Assembly (NCBI RefSeq): GCF_000214665.1
Contig: NC_015572.1
Coordinates: 1,984,001 to 2,048,000, forward strand
Source: Methylomonas methanica MC09
GTDB lineage: Bacteria; Pseudomonadota; Gammaproteobacteria; Methylococcales; Methylomonadaceae
DNA: 64,000 nucleotides
Direction of reading: 5' to 3'
Shown here: one piece after another, positions 27,833 through 36,515 of the stretch
How the letters are laid out: the number at the start of each line of letters is the position of its first letter
How positions within the stretch are numbered: the stretch's first letter is position 1
Made by a program: the position numbers and the translations under genes
Notes under the pieces: generated by a model
What the model saw: the letters and a program-made list of their open reading frames with translations, nothing else
What the model was told of the DNA's origin: nothing
The model's database searches: none

Positions 27833-29290
27833 CTATTTTCTCCAGAAAGTAGGAGTAAAAAGCACAACCAAGGTAAATACTTCCAGCCGTCCCAGCAGCA
27901 TGGTAATAGCGCAGAGCCAGGTTTGGAAATCATTTAAATGCGCGTAGTTGGCCGCCGGGCCCACTGTGTTTAAGCCGGGGCCGGTATTGTTAATGCAGGC
28001 CATAACCGCGCTGAAGGCTGAAACGGGATCCATGCCGGTAAACATCAGGGTAAACGTCATCAGCACGATCGAAATAAAATATAGAAAGATAAAAGCCAGT
28101 ACCGCAAAAATGATTTTGTTGGCGATAGGGGTGTGGCCGATGCGGATGGGATTAACGGCGTGGGGATGCAACAGGCTGAATAACTCCCGGCCCGCTTGTT
28201 TCCACAACAGCAAGGCGCGGAACAGCTTAATGCCTCCGCCCGTGGAGCCGGTGCAGGGTGTTACGCCGCTCAGGAACAGGATCAACCAGGGAATGAATGC
28301 CGGCCATACTTCGTAATTAGTGCTCGAATATCCGGTGCCGGTCGCCAACGATACGGTATTAAAACTGATATAGCGCAAGCCGGAAAGAAAATCCGGATAA
28401 ATGTCGAAGTGCCAGATGTAAAAAGAGCACAACAATATAGTCGTGGCAATTATGCCCAGCATGGGTATGGCTTCGGGATCGAGGGAATAAGGTTTAACGC
28501 TGATATTGTGCAAAGCGGTGTAATGCGTGGCGAAGTTCATGCCCGACAGCATCATAAACACGGTGATGATCAGTTCGATGGCCGGCGAGTCGAAATAGCC
28601 TATGCTGGCGTCGTGGGTGGAAAAGCCGCCCAGCGACAAGGTGGAAAACGCATGGCACACCGCGTCGAACCAGCTCATGCCCGCCAGCTTTAGCGAAACG
28701 ATACACAGCAGGGTGTAAGCGACATAAACCATCCATAGCAGCCGGGCGGTTTCGGTTATGCGCGGAGTCAGTTTGCTGTCTTTGACAGGCCCCGGAATTT
28801 CGGCTTTATACAGCTGCATGCCCCCTACGCCCAACAACGGCAAAATCGCTACGGCGAGTACGATAATACCCAGGCCGCCTATCCAGTTCAGTTCATGCCG
28901 CCATAGGTTCAGCGAAGGCGCCAAACTATCCAGCCCCGTCAACACCGTGGCACCGGTAGTCGTGAAACCGGACATGGTTTCGAAAAAAGCGTCGGTAAAG
29001 GATAAGCCGGGTATGCCCCACATCAAGGGTAATGTCGCCGCCGAGGCCATCAACAACCAGAAAAAGGCCACCAACAAATAGCCGTCGCGGGTTTTCACGT
29101 CGCCGCGAAACTGCATGGTCACGCTGGCCAATAAACCGCCGACGCCAATATTCAAGGACATTCCGCGTAGAAAGTGCTCGGTCATGCCGTCATCGAAATA
29201 GATTGAGGTGGCTATGGGCAGGGCATAGGTCAGCCCGAAAATCATCAAAATCAAGCCGAGCACAAAGGCAAGGGTACAGAAGCGTTGCAT
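27833..29290 (-). CDS. trkH: Trk potassium uptake membrane protein TrkH
   Basis: 485 residues, usual TrkH size, with many membrane helices. Pore-loop signatures typical of the Trk/Ktr/HKT superfamily are seen: ETMSGFTTTGATVL, TLSLGGFSTHD, SLATGTGYSST and INNTGPGLNTVG. It imports K+ with the NAD-binding partner TrkA, which is not in this window. It ends 88 bases before secF on the same strand, and an unusually long in-frame extension of the secF frame overlaps its end without significance. Confidence 0.95.
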   Translation of the reverse strand: MQRFCTLAFVLGLILMIFGLTYALPIATSIYFDDGMTEHFLRGMSLNIGVGGLLASVTMQFRGDVKTRDGYLLVAFFWLLMASAATLPLMWGIPGLSFTDAFFETMSGFTTTGATVLTGLDSLAPSLNLWRHELNWIGGLGIIVLAVAILPLLGVGGMQLYKAEIPGPVKDSKLTPRITETARLLWMVYVAYTLLCIVSLKLAGMSWFDAVCHAFSTLSLGGFSTHDASIGYFDSPAIELIITVFMMLSGMNFATHYTALHNISVKPYSLDPEAIPMLGIIATTILLCSFYIWHFDIYPDFLSGLRYISFNTVSLATGTGYSSTNYEVWPAFIPWLILFLSGVTPCTGSTGGGIKLFRALLLWKQAGRELFSLLHPHAVNPIRIGHTPIANKIIFAVLAFIFLYFISIVLMTFTLMFTGMDPVSAFSAVMACINNTGPGLNTVGPAANYAHLNDFQTWLCAITMLLGRLEVFTLVVLFTPTFWRK

Positions 29291-29529
29291 AGTTCGCCTG
29301 TTTTAACGGATTAGGTCAGCAGTGTGAGTGAGACGGAATTCAAGCGCAAGCCGCGAATTGTAACAAACATTCGGACAAATTCGCGCTGTCACATAATCTT
29401 AAACATTTCTTCACAAGACGGTAATAAAGCGGCTTTAAGCTGATCCCGACAAAAACGAGCAAACAATATTAACGGAAGAACAGGTTTTCCAACGCCGCAA
29501 AGGGTTGCGGCATAGATCGGGAGAGAGCG

Positions 29530-30051
29530 ATGAAATTGATGTATTCGATTCACCAATATGATGTTTGGATGTTCAGCCGACTGAACAACAGTGCCATCCA
29601 TGCCAGTTTGGTTAGGTTGTGCCGGCTGTTGTCCTGGAGCGGCGACGGTGTCTTGTATCTCACCTTGGCCGGCTGTTTATATTGGCAGCACGGTATTGCC
29701 AATCTGCTATTGCAAGCCATGTTGCTGGGGTTTGCAGTGGAAAGACCGGTCTATTTCGTCTTGAAAAACGCCTTCAAGCGAGACCGCCCGCAACAGGCCA
29801 TCCTTAATTTCCGCAGCGTGATTACGCCTTCCGATAAATTCAGCTTTCCTTCCGGGCATACCTCGGCCGCCTTTTTGGTCGCCACGTTGGTGAGTTATTT
29901 TTTTCCTGAGTTAACGATAGTTTTATACGCGTGGGCCGTGTTGGTGGGCTTTTCACGCATCGTGTTGGGCGTGCATTTTCCGACCGACACATTGATGGGG
30001 GTGGTGCTGGGCGTCAGTGTCGCCGTGTTTAGTCTTAATAACATTCTATAA
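29530..30051 (+). CDS. PAP2-family membrane phosphatase
   Basis: 173 residues, about five membrane helices. The three phosphatase motifs are complete: KNAFKRDRP (KxxxxxxRP), PSGH and SRIVLGVHFPTD (SRxxxxxHxxxD). Such enzymes hydrolyse lipid phosphates such as undecaprenyl or phosphatidic phosphates at the periplasmic side. AGGGAGAGAG-type purine sequence precedes the ATG (GGGAGAGAGCG). Its stop overlaps the start of the next glycosyltransferase by one base (TAATG), so both are co-translated; a joint role in lipid-linked sugar metabolism is likely (inference). Confidence 0.85.
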   Translation: MKLMYSIHQYDVWMFSRLNNSAIHASLVRLCRLLSWSGDGVLYLTLAGCLYWQHGIANLLLQAMLLGFAVERPVYFVLKNAFKRDRPQQAILNFRSVITPSDKFSFPSGHTSAAFLVATLVSYFFPELTIVLYAWAVLVGFSRIVLGVHFPTDTLMGVVLGVSVAVFSLNNIL

Positions 30052-31112
30052 TGAAAATTTTTTATGGTGTACAAGGTACGGGGAATGGTCACATTACCCG
30101 TGCACGTGTAATGGCCGCCGAACTCTATGCGGCCGGGTTTGACGTAACCTTTCAATTTACCGGCCGGCCGGCCGACAAATACTTCGATATGCAGGTATTC
30201 AACGGGTATCAAACCCGGGAAGGCTTGACATTCAATACCAGCAAGGGCCAGGTGTCGTATCTGAAAACCGCCTTACAAGCCAGTCCGATACGTTTTGTAA
30301 AAGATATCAATGCGCTGGATTTGAGCGGTTACGATTATGTGATCAGCGATTTCGAGCCGGTGACGGCTTGGGCCGCCAGACGGCAAAACAAGCAAGTGAT
30401 CGGTATCGGTCACCAATATGCTTTCGGACACGCCATTCCCCGTAAAGGCTCGGATCCCTTGGCCGAACAAGTCATGAAATTATTTGCCCCGGCTAATGTT
30501 GGGGTGGGTCTGCATTGGCACCATTTCGGCCAGCCCATTCTGCCGCCCATCATCGAAACGCCGGCATTTCCGGAGCAGGTGCAAGCCAATAAAATCGTGG
30601 TTTATCTGCCGTTTGAGGATCAACAGGCGGTCTTGCGTTTGTTGTGTCCGTTCGAAAACTTCGAATTTCACGTCTATGCCCCGGATGTGATCGAGTCGAA
30701 GTATCCGCATATCAGCTTCAAGCCCTTGTCGCGGGACGGATTTCAGCGGGATTTATACGATTGCGCCGGTATTATCAGCAACGCCGGCTTCGAGTTGGCC
30801 AGCGAATCTCTGCAGATGGGTAAAAAAATCCTGGCCAAGCCCTTGCACGCGCAAATGGAACAAATTTCCAATGCGGCCGCCTTGGAACAACTGGGCTACG
30901 GACACACCATGTTCGATATGGATGCCCAGGTTATAGAGGATTGGCTGCACAATCCGCATGCGGTAAGGGTTACCTATCCCAACGTAGCCAAAGTGATTGT
31001 CAATTGGCTAAAGTCCGGCATGCCGGAAATGGATAACGCGTTTGTGGAAAATGTTTGGGATAGCGTGGAAGTGCTGCAAGTCAGGCATGGCGAAGTGGTT
31101 AAACCCGCCTGA
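30051..31112 (+). CDS. MJ1255/VC2487-family glycosyltransferase
   Basis: 353 residues with a GT-B fold of the MurG-like superfamily. The opening MKIFYGVQGTGNGHITRA and the SNAGFELASESLQMGKK donor-binding block are characteristic of the MJ1255/VC2487 group. The acceptor and sugar are unknown. Translation is coupled to the PAP2 phosphatase upstream. It is convergent with the efflux adaptor gene, with 15 bases between stops. Confidence 0.85.
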   Translation: MKIFYGVQGTGNGHITRARVMAAELYAAGFDVTFQFTGRPADKYFDMQVFNGYQTREGLTFNTSKGQVSYLKTALQASPIRFVKDINALDLSGYDYVISDFEPVTAWAARRQNKQVIGIGHQYAFGHAIPRKGSDPLAEQVMKLFAPANVGVGLHWHHFGQPILPPIIETPAFPEQVQANKIVVYLPFEDQQAVLRLLCPFENFEFHVYAPDVIESKYPHISFKPLSRDGFQRDLYDCAGIISNAGFELASESLQMGKKILAKPLHAQMEQISNAAALEQLGYGHTMFDMDAQVIEDWLHNPHAVRVTYPNVAKVIVNWLKSGMPEMDNAFVENVWDSVEVLQVRHGEVVKPA

Positions 31113-31127
31113 TGCAGGGGAAACGGC

Positions 31128-32114
31128 TCAGTCGTCGTCCTCGCTGGGAATCAGGTTTTTCAATTCTTGCGACAATAAAGTCTGCGCGCCGGTGGTGACT
31201 ATTTCTTCGCCGGCCCTAAAGCCTTGCGCCGCAAAATAACCGCCGGCGCCGGGCGTGGTGTCGACTAACTGGCGACGCATTAATTCGCCGTTCTCGTCGA
31301 TATATACAAAGGCCTGTCCCAAATGCCAAACCACGGCGCTTTCCGGAATAATCACTCCTTCCGTGCCGGGATTTCCGTCGGCAATCCAGGCGCTGACGCG
31401 GGCGCCAAAGGAAAGTCGGCGGGCATCGGTTTTGAAAAAATAGCGTTCGCCCTGAGTAACGGGATCGACTTGCGGAGCCGGAGATATCAGCGTGGCGGTA
31501 ACGGCTTGATCCCGCCGGCCGTGGTCGTCCACTGCTATGGTTCGCGTGCCCGGGTTTAAGCGGGTATTGGCCGGCAGGCTGATTTGCAGCAATTGGCTGC
31601 GGTGCGTTAGAAATTGCTCCGCTTGCGGGCTGTTGGGTTGGGTAAACCAGTCGGTCAGCACATCGCCCCATTGCAGGCGGCTGGCGGCAACAATGGTTTG
31701 CTGTTGGTAGTCGCTGGTGGACAGGTTGGCTTTATCGTTGCGCCATAGCGCTTGTTGTTCCTGCAAGCGGCGGGTCGAGACGATGTCCTGCTGATGTAAA
31801 TGCCGGGTGCGGGATAAATTGGCGTCGGCTTCCTGATAACGGGCCTGGGCGCTGTCGCGCACGGCTTGGGCAGCCAGAAATTGTTGGCGTAGGGCCAGCA
31901 AGGGTTGTAAATCGATGACGCTGCCGTAGGCGCTGAATTCCGGTTGTTTGGCGGAGGCTTGCAAGACTTGGGTCTTGATGCCGGCGGTTTGCCGCAAGGT
32001 CTCGCCGGTTTGCTCGGCCGGACGGGGCGGGTTGATGTCATCATCCGGGGCCGCGTAAGGCGCGGTGCTGTAAAGCAAAAAAACAAGACCGGCTAAGGGA
32101 GCTAATGCGTGCAT
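31128..32114 (-). CDS. RND/MFP-type periplasmic adaptor-like protein
   Basis: About 328 residues. A signal peptide (MHALAPLAGLVFLLYSTAPYAAP) leads to a helical hairpin region (residues about 60-120, many Gln/Ala/Arg) and then beta-barrel and membrane-proximal regions as in membrane fusion proteins. Key stretches are GTEGVIIPESAVVWHLGQAFVY and GFRAGEEIVTTGAQTLLSQELK. No RND pump or outer membrane channel is adjacent, so it is an orphan adaptor or works with a distant pump. The start is uncertain: an ATG at 32162 is also in frame, but the signal peptide begins at 32114. Confidence 0.7.
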   Translation of the reverse strand: MHALAPLAGLVFLLYSTAPYAAPDDDINPPRPAEQTGETLRQTAGIKTQVLQASAKQPEFSAYGSVIDLQPLLALRQQFLAAQAVRDSAQARYQEADANLSRTRHLHQQDIVSTRRLQEQQALWRNDKANLSTSDYQQQTIVAASRLQWGDVLTDWFTQPNSPQAEQFLTHRSQLLQISLPANTRLNPGTRTIAVDDHGRRDQAVTATLISPAPQVDPVTQGERYFFKTDARRLSFGARVSAWIADGNPGTEGVIIPESAVVWHLGQAFVYIDENGELMRRQLVDTTPGAGGYFAAQGFRAGEEIVTTGAQTLLSQELKNLIPSEDDD

Positions 32115-32248
32115 TTTTTCAGATTTAAGAATGATTTGGCTGTTAATTATAGGGTTTGGCATGCCAGGGTTTCTAAATTATTTGTTGTGTAAAAAAAATA
32201 GCCGGTTATGCTTTATTTTGACCTTAAGGCTGAAAACAGGAATCGCAA

Positions 32249-32632
32249 ATGAAACAAAACCCAGAAAACCTCAAATACGCAAGCACACATGAATGGGCTC
32301 TTTTGGAAGCAGGGCAAATAGTACGTGTCGGCATCACGGATTTTGCTCAGTCGGAGCTTGGCGACATCGTTTTTATCGGTTTACCGGACGTTGGCCGGGA
32401 AGTGTCGGCCAAGGAACAGTTGGCCGTGGTGGAATCGGTGAAAACCGCTTCCGATTTATACAGCCCGGTTACCGGCACGGTCGTGGAAGTCAACGACTCG
32501 CTGGTGGATGCCCCCGAGCAAGTCAACGACGATGCCTTCGGTACGTGGTTGTTTTGTATCAAGGCCGACGACCCAAGCGAACTCGAGCAATTAATGGATG
32601 CCGGGGCTTATCAATCAATGACAGAGGAGTAA
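32249..32632 (+). CDS. gcvH: Glycine cleavage system H protein
   Basis: 127 residues; the lipoyl-accepting lysine is K65 in VVESVKTASD, and the family motifs HEWALLE, VRVGITDFAQSELGDIVF and VNDSLVDAPEQVNDDAFGTWL are all present. It shuttles the aminomethyl group between P, T and L proteins of the glycine decarboxylase. gcvT and gcvP are not in the window, so this is an isolated gcvH, a common arrangement in some methanotrophs and other bacteria. dgkA follows 10 bases later. Confidence 0.95.
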   Translation: MKQNPENLKYASTHEWALLEAGQIVRVGITDFAQSELGDIVFIGLPDVGREVSAKEQLAVVESVKTASDLYSPVTGTVVEVNDSLVDAPEQVNDDAFGTWLFCIKADDPSELEQLMDAGAYQSMTEE

Positions 32633-32642
32633 TGTAATTTTT

Positions 32643-33002
32643 ATGGCTAATCAAAATGCAAAAGGCTTGAAGCGACTGATAAACGCCTGCTTTTTTTCGG
32701 TGGCCGGGTTTAAAGCAACCTGGCAGCACGAAGAAGCCTTTCGGCAAGAAGTGATGTTGTTCGCCGTTACCGCGCCATTGGCGTTGTGGTTGGGCGAGAG
32801 TGCTATCGAGATCGTATTGTTGATCGGCAGCGTCGTGTTGGTGTTGTTGGTTGAACTGCTTAATTCAGCGGTGGAAGCCGTAGTGGACAGAGTGGGCTTC
32901 GAGCACCACGAATTATCCGGACGCGCCAAGGATATCGGCTCCGCGGCCGTGATGTTGTCCTTGATTTGGGCGGCCGTCACCTGGGGTTTGATTTTGTTAT
33001 AA
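32643..33002 (+). CDS. dgkA: Diacylglycerol kinase DgkA
   Basis: 119 residues, three membrane helices. Motifs AGFKATWQHEEAFRQE, VELLNSAVEAVVDRVG and RAKDIGSAAVML are the DgkA signature, with the catalytic glutamates in the first two. It phosphorylates diacylglycerol (or undecaprenol in Gram-positives) to recycle lipid headgroup by-products. The start follows the gcvH stop by 10 bases. Confidence 0.95.
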   Translation: MANQNAKGLKRLINACFFSVAGFKATWQHEEAFRQEVMLFAVTAPLALWLGESAIEIVLLIGSVVLVLLVELLNSAVEAVVDRVGFEHHELSGRAKDIGSAAVMLSLIWAAVTWGLILL

Positions 33003-33113
33003 GGGCATCGGAACAGGGCTGCGACAGGGAGTGTTCCTTCAACTTTTACCTTGTATCGGAATCAAACATCCGGTACTTTACAGCCCGCTGAATGTGTTAA
33101 CAAAAGGAAAACA

Positions 33114-34046
33114 ATGAGTGCTTTAATCTGCGGGTCCATGGCTTACGACACCATCATGGTGTTTCACGATAAATTCAAACACCATATTTTGCCGGAAAAA
33201 GTGCATATTTTGAATGTATCTTTTCTGGTGCCGGTCATGCGCCGCGAATACGGCGGTTGCGCCGGTAACATTGCCTATAACCTGCATTTGTTGAAAGAAG
33301 AGCCGTTGATTATGGCCACGGTGGGCCATGATTTCGAACCCTATGCGCAATGGTTGAGCCAGTGCGGTATCAGTACCCGCTATATCAAAACCCTGGACGA
33401 CCACTATACCGGCCAAGCCTATATCACCACCGACGAAGACGATAACCAAATCACCGCCTTTCATCCGGGCGCGATGAACTTTTCGCATCTTAACGACGTG
33501 CCGGCCGCCTCGGACATCAGCGTCGGCATCGTCTCGCCGGACGGCAAGCAAGGCATGCAACAGCACGCGGCGCAGTTTGCCGAATTGGGCATTCCCTTTA
33601 TCTTCGACCCCGGTCAAGGCATGCCGATGTTCGACGGCGACGAACTGTTGGCCTTCCTGGAATTGGCCAATTACGCCACGTTCAACGATTACGAGTCCGA
33701 GCTGATGCAACAACGCACCGGCTTGACGCTGGAACAAATCGCCGAAAAAGTCGATGCCTTGATCATCACCTTGGGCAGCAAGGGTTCGACTATCTATACC
33801 CAAGGCAAGTGCCTGGAAATTCCGCCGGCGACCCCGAAACAGGTGCTGGATCCCACCGGCTGCGGCGACGCCTATCGGGCCGGATTGCTGTACGGTTTGA
33901 TGAACGACTACGACTGGGACGTGACCGGCCGCATCGCATCATTGTTGGGCGCCATCAAAATCGAACATAACGGCACCCAAAATCATGTGTTCAGCATGGC
34001 TGAATTTAAACAGCGTTATCAAGATATGTTCGGTTCCACGTTTTGA
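33114..34046 (+). CDS. PfkB-family sugar/nucleoside kinase
   Basis: 310 residues of the ribokinase/PfkB fold. Visible motifs: the N-terminal GSMAYDTIM, the substrate-binding YGGCAGNIAYNL, and the catalytic DPTGCGDAYRAGLLYG with the base aspartate in GCGD. It resembles annotated adenosine kinase and carbohydrate kinase proteins; the substrate cannot be fixed. AAAGGAAA lies 4-11 bases before the ATG at 33114, which I prefer over a TTG at 33051. The mazG start overlaps its stop. Confidence 0.85.
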   Translation: MSALICGSMAYDTIMVFHDKFKHHILPEKVHILNVSFLVPVMRREYGGCAGNIAYNLHLLKEEPLIMATVGHDFEPYAQWLSQCGISTRYIKTLDDHYTGQAYITTDEDDNQITAFHPGAMNFSHLNDVPAASDISVGIVSPDGKQGMQQHAAQFAELGIPFIFDPGQGMPMFDGDELLAFLELANYATFNDYESELMQQRTGLTLEQIAEKVDALIITLGSKGSTIYTQGKCLEIPPATPKQVLDPTGCGDAYRAGLLYGLMNDYDWDVTGRIASLLGAIKIEHNGTQNHVFSMAEFKQRYQDMFGSTF

Positions 34047-34861
34047 GTTTAGATAAAACCCGTGAATTACTGACCCTGATGGCCCGCCTGCGCGACCCGG
34101 AAACGGGTTGCGCCTGGGATGTTAAGCAGGATTTTGTCAGCCTGATTCCCTATACCATAGAAGAAGCCTACGAAGTGGCCGATGCCATCGAACGCAACGA
34201 CTTCGACGACCTGCGGGGCGAGCTGGGCGACTTGCTGTTACAAGTGGTGTTTCATTCCCGGATTGCCGAAGAGCGCGGTTTGTTCGATTTCGAACAAGTG
34301 GCGGCCGGCATCTCGGAAAAACTGGTCAGCCGTCATCCGCATGTGTTTGCCGGTGTCAACTTCGAGACCGACGAACAACGCCAACAAGCCTGGGACGACG
34401 CCAAAGCCCAAGAAAGGCAACAGAAAAATACTGGAAACAAACCTGAAAGCGTACTGTCCGGTGTGGCGAAAAGCCTGCCCGCCTTGGTCGCCTGCGAGAA
34501 AATCCAAAACCGCGCCGCCAGCCACGGTTTCGACTGGCCGGATGTCGATCCGGTATTCGATAAAGTCGAAGAAGAACTACAGGAAGTGCACGAAGCTTGG
34601 CAATCCGGCGATCAAGCTCATGTTCAGGAAGAAGTCGGCGACCTGTTGCTGGTCGTCGTTAATCTGGCCAGACACCTGAAAGTGAATCCGGAAATCGCTC
34701 TGAAGGAAGCCACCAAAAAATTTACCCGCCGCTTCAATTACATCGAAAAGCAAATCGAAGCCAGCGGGCGGCAGTTGCGGGAGTGCGAACTGGCGGAGTT
34801 GGATGGCCTATGGCATGAAGCCAAACGCGTGCAGAAAAACCCGCGCTCAGGTACGCAATGA
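34043..34861 (+). CDS. mazG: Nucleoside triphosphate pyrophosphohydrolase MazG
   Basis: 272 residues with two MazG domains, as in E. coli. Each has the EExxE/D helix pattern: EEAYEVADAIERNDFDDLRGELGDLLLQVVFH and EEELQEVHEAWQSG with EEVGDLLLVVVNLARH. It hydrolyses nucleoside triphosphates to monophosphates and pyrophosphate, cleaning the nucleotide pool. The start is a TTG at 34043 that overlaps the kinase stop (TTGA), so translation is probably coupled; the protein's C-terminus overlaps the next gene start. Confidence 0.95.
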   Translation: MSLDKTRELLTLMARLRDPETGCAWDVKQDFVSLIPYTIEEAYEVADAIERNDFDDLRGELGDLLLQVVFHSRIAEERGLFDFEQVAAGISEKLVSRHPHVFAGVNFETDEQRQQAWDDAKAQERQQKNTGNKPESVLSGVAKSLPALVACEKIQNRAASHGFDWPDVDPVFDKVEEELQEVHEAWQSGDQAHVQEEVGDLLLVVVNLARHLKVNPEIALKEATKKFTRRFNYIEKQIEASGRQLRECELAELDGLWHEAKRVQKNPRSGTQ

Positions 34862-35271
34862 AGCATTCGATACGGTCTCTGACGCTGCTGGGCCTTTCGG
34901 TTTGCTGTCTACCATCGTTCGGCGGCGAAGTGCTGCGCCATATGTCCGATGAATTGGCCCCGGCCGTTTCCGAGCCGGTCAAGCCGGCCGAGAACGACAG
35001 ACGGATTATTTACCGGGTGATCTGCACGCCGGGCGGCGAGGTGCTGCCGGATTGCGAGCAACCCGTTCACGATACCGAGTCGGTTATCAAACCCGCGCTC
35101 CAGCAAGATCCGGACTATCCCGTTGCCGAGGAACAAGTCCGGGAGGTAGAGAAAACCGTCCAGCCCGCCAAGACCAAAAAGTCTAAAAAAACCGCCGGTA
35201 AAAAGAAAACGGCGGCTAAAAAAGCGAAAAAAACCGCCAGCAAAAAAAAGGCCGCAACTAAAAAGAAATAG
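34858..35271 (+). CDS. Exported protein with lysine-rich histone H1-like tail
   Basis: 137 residues. The start (basic, then LTLLGLSVCCLPSFGGE) looks like a signal peptide with cleavage near residue 22. The middle part has a CTPGG...PDCEQP pair of cysteines. From about residue 100 it is almost entirely Lys, Ala and Thr (repeats of KKTA, KKAK, KKKAA), as in bacterial histone H1-like tails (AlgP, HC1). A tail of this kind on a predicted exported protein is unusual. ATG overlaps the mazG end by 4 bases (ATGA), so it is in the same operon. Function unknown. Confidence 0.65.
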   Translation: MKHSIRSLTLLGLSVCCLPSFGGEVLRHMSDELAPAVSEPVKPAENDRRIIYRVICTPGGEVLPDCEQPVHDTESVIKPALQQDPDYPVAEEQVREVEKTVQPAKTKKSKKTAGKKKTAAKKAKKTASKKKAATKKK

Positions 35272-35442
35272 CGGTTTTGTGTTTATTAGGCAAACCGATT
35301 GCCTATGATCGTGGATGTTTTGCCGTTTTGTGTCAATGCGGTTGAATGCTGGCGCTTGCCAGTTGACCCAAATTCGATCGTCAAGCGTAAGCTGGGCAAC
35401 GTTTTTCTGTCCATAGGGTAGAGTTGAAGCCTTCGTTTTCCC

Positions 35443-35466
35443 GTGGACACAAACAGCGGTGCCCAC
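35443..35466. repeat. Short hairpin resembling a dispersed repeat
   Basis: GTGGACAC pairs with GTGCCCAC (one mismatch) around AAACAGCG. On the minus strand the flank reads TAGGGTGGGCAC, a phrase I associate with dispersed repeats in related genomes. The surrounding gap 35272-35601 has no gene; a small AGGCAA/TTGCCT dyad at 35288-35304 may be a weak terminator. Confidence 0.35.
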
Positions 35467-35601
35467 CCTACTAGACTTTGTAACGATGGTATACGGAAAG
35501 GAAAAATGAATGAATATCAGGACTTTATTGTATCGAAGTAAATTTTACGGTAGATATACTGTTAACTATCTAATTACTTGTTATGCAATGAAGGGGGAAA
35601 T

Positions 35602-35970
35602 TTGATTATTTCATTTTTAAATCAAAATCAATCGAGTAAAACGGAAGAGTCTCGTTGGTTTCATCATTGCACCGAGAAAAATATCCCTTATGTAATTACT
35701 CGCAAACGTACATCATTAGGGGATATAGAATGGGACTATGTTACATTACACCCGGAGAGTGATGTTTTCTTACGTTCCCAAAAAGAGTTTATTGAACATG
35801 AGCTGAATGCGCTGTTTAAATATTACCAACATGATGCAAAAACAATTGAGCATCTTGGTTCTCTAACCGGTTACGTAAAAAATTTACCCATTGAGCATGT
35901 CAATGATTTTGCAACTGATGTATGTAATACTCTTACAGAAGCCTATAACAGACATGTTAAGAGTGCATAA
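35602..35970 (+). CDS. Cassette-encoded hypothetical protein 1
   Basis: 122 residues, acidic/basic mixed, no signal peptide or membrane segment; I do not recognise the family. A leading FLNQNQ region is followed by RWFHHCTEKNIPYVITRKRT. I chose TTG at 35602 because AAGGGGG lies 5-11 bases upstream; an in-frame TTG at 35578 gives eight more residues but no ribosome site. Its TAA stop is the first triplet of the attC at 35968, the classic tight packing of cassette genes. Confidence 0.65.
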   Translation: MIISFLNQNQSSKTEESRWFHHCTEKNIPYVITRKRTSLGDIEWDYVTLHPESDVFLRSQKEFIEHELNALFKYYQHDAKTIEHLGSLTGYVKNLPIEHVNDFATDVCNTLTEAYNRHVKSA

Positions 35971-36032
35971 CAACCGCATTAATTCCGACCTTCGCCGCGA
36001 TGCGGCTCAGTCTGGTTATGCGGAGCGTTAGC
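35968..36032 (+). repeat. attC site 1
   Basis: Left TAAC-AA-CCGCAT pairs with right ATGCGG-AGC-GTTA: outer R boxes (TAAC/GTTA) and inner L boxes (CCGCAT/ATGCGG) with unequal spacers, the asymmetric pattern recognised by integron integrases. A GCCGC-GAT-GCGGC stem lies in the middle. The GTTAGC at 36027 is the recombination core. Confidence 0.85.
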
Positions 36033-36046
36033 TGTACAAGGTATAC

Positions 36047-36505
36047 ATGAACTGTAGCGATTTTAAAAAATATTGGATCGAAGGCGACATCAATGATCTT
36101 GATGCCGATCTTCAAGAAAAGGTTCTAGATCACTTTCATTCATGCGAGGCATGTAGCGATGCAGCTTTGGCAGCTACATTAGAAAATCGCGGAGTAAAGG
36201 TATGTGATTACCCTTGTGTGCATATGGCCCAATACGCAGAATTTTATTGTGAGCAGCATCCTGATGCAAAAGATTGCCATGATGCTGTAATCCATTACGA
36301 TGAAGTATTTGATGAATATTCAATTCCTCACGGTGATGGTGCCAGCCAAATGACAATAAAAAACTGCCCATGGTGTGGTACAAAGCTTCCTGCAAGCAAA
36401 AGAGATCTGTGGTTTTCTAAGCTCGAATCTCTTGGCTTTGATGATCCTTGGGATCAAGAAATACCAAAAGAATTTAAATCAAAATTATGGCGGCAACACA
36501 GCTAA
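36047..36505 (+). CDS. Cassette protein 2: zinc-finger and CPWCG zinc-ribbon protein
   Basis: 152 residues. Residues 1-45 look like a ZAS/zf-HC2-type finger: C3, then HFHSCEAC (H-x3-C-x2-C), the motif of anti-sigma factors. The C-terminal part has CPWCGTKLPASKRDLWFSKL, typical, as I recall it, of the DUF6980 family, with further cysteines at CDYPC and CEQHPDAKDC. The ATG is 15 bases after the attC core. No membrane segment, so not a classical membrane anti-sigma factor. The next gene starts 10 bases downstream without an attC between, so both belong to one cassette. Confidence 0.7.
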   Translation: MNCSDFKKYWIEGDINDLDADLQEKVLDHFHSCEACSDAALAATLENRGVKVCDYPCVHMAQYAEFYCEQHPDAKDCHDAVIHYDEVFDEYSIPHGDGASQMTIKNCPWCGTKLPASKRDLWFSKLESLGFDDPWDQEIPKEFKSKLWRQHS

Positions 36506-36515
36506 CGAATAAACA

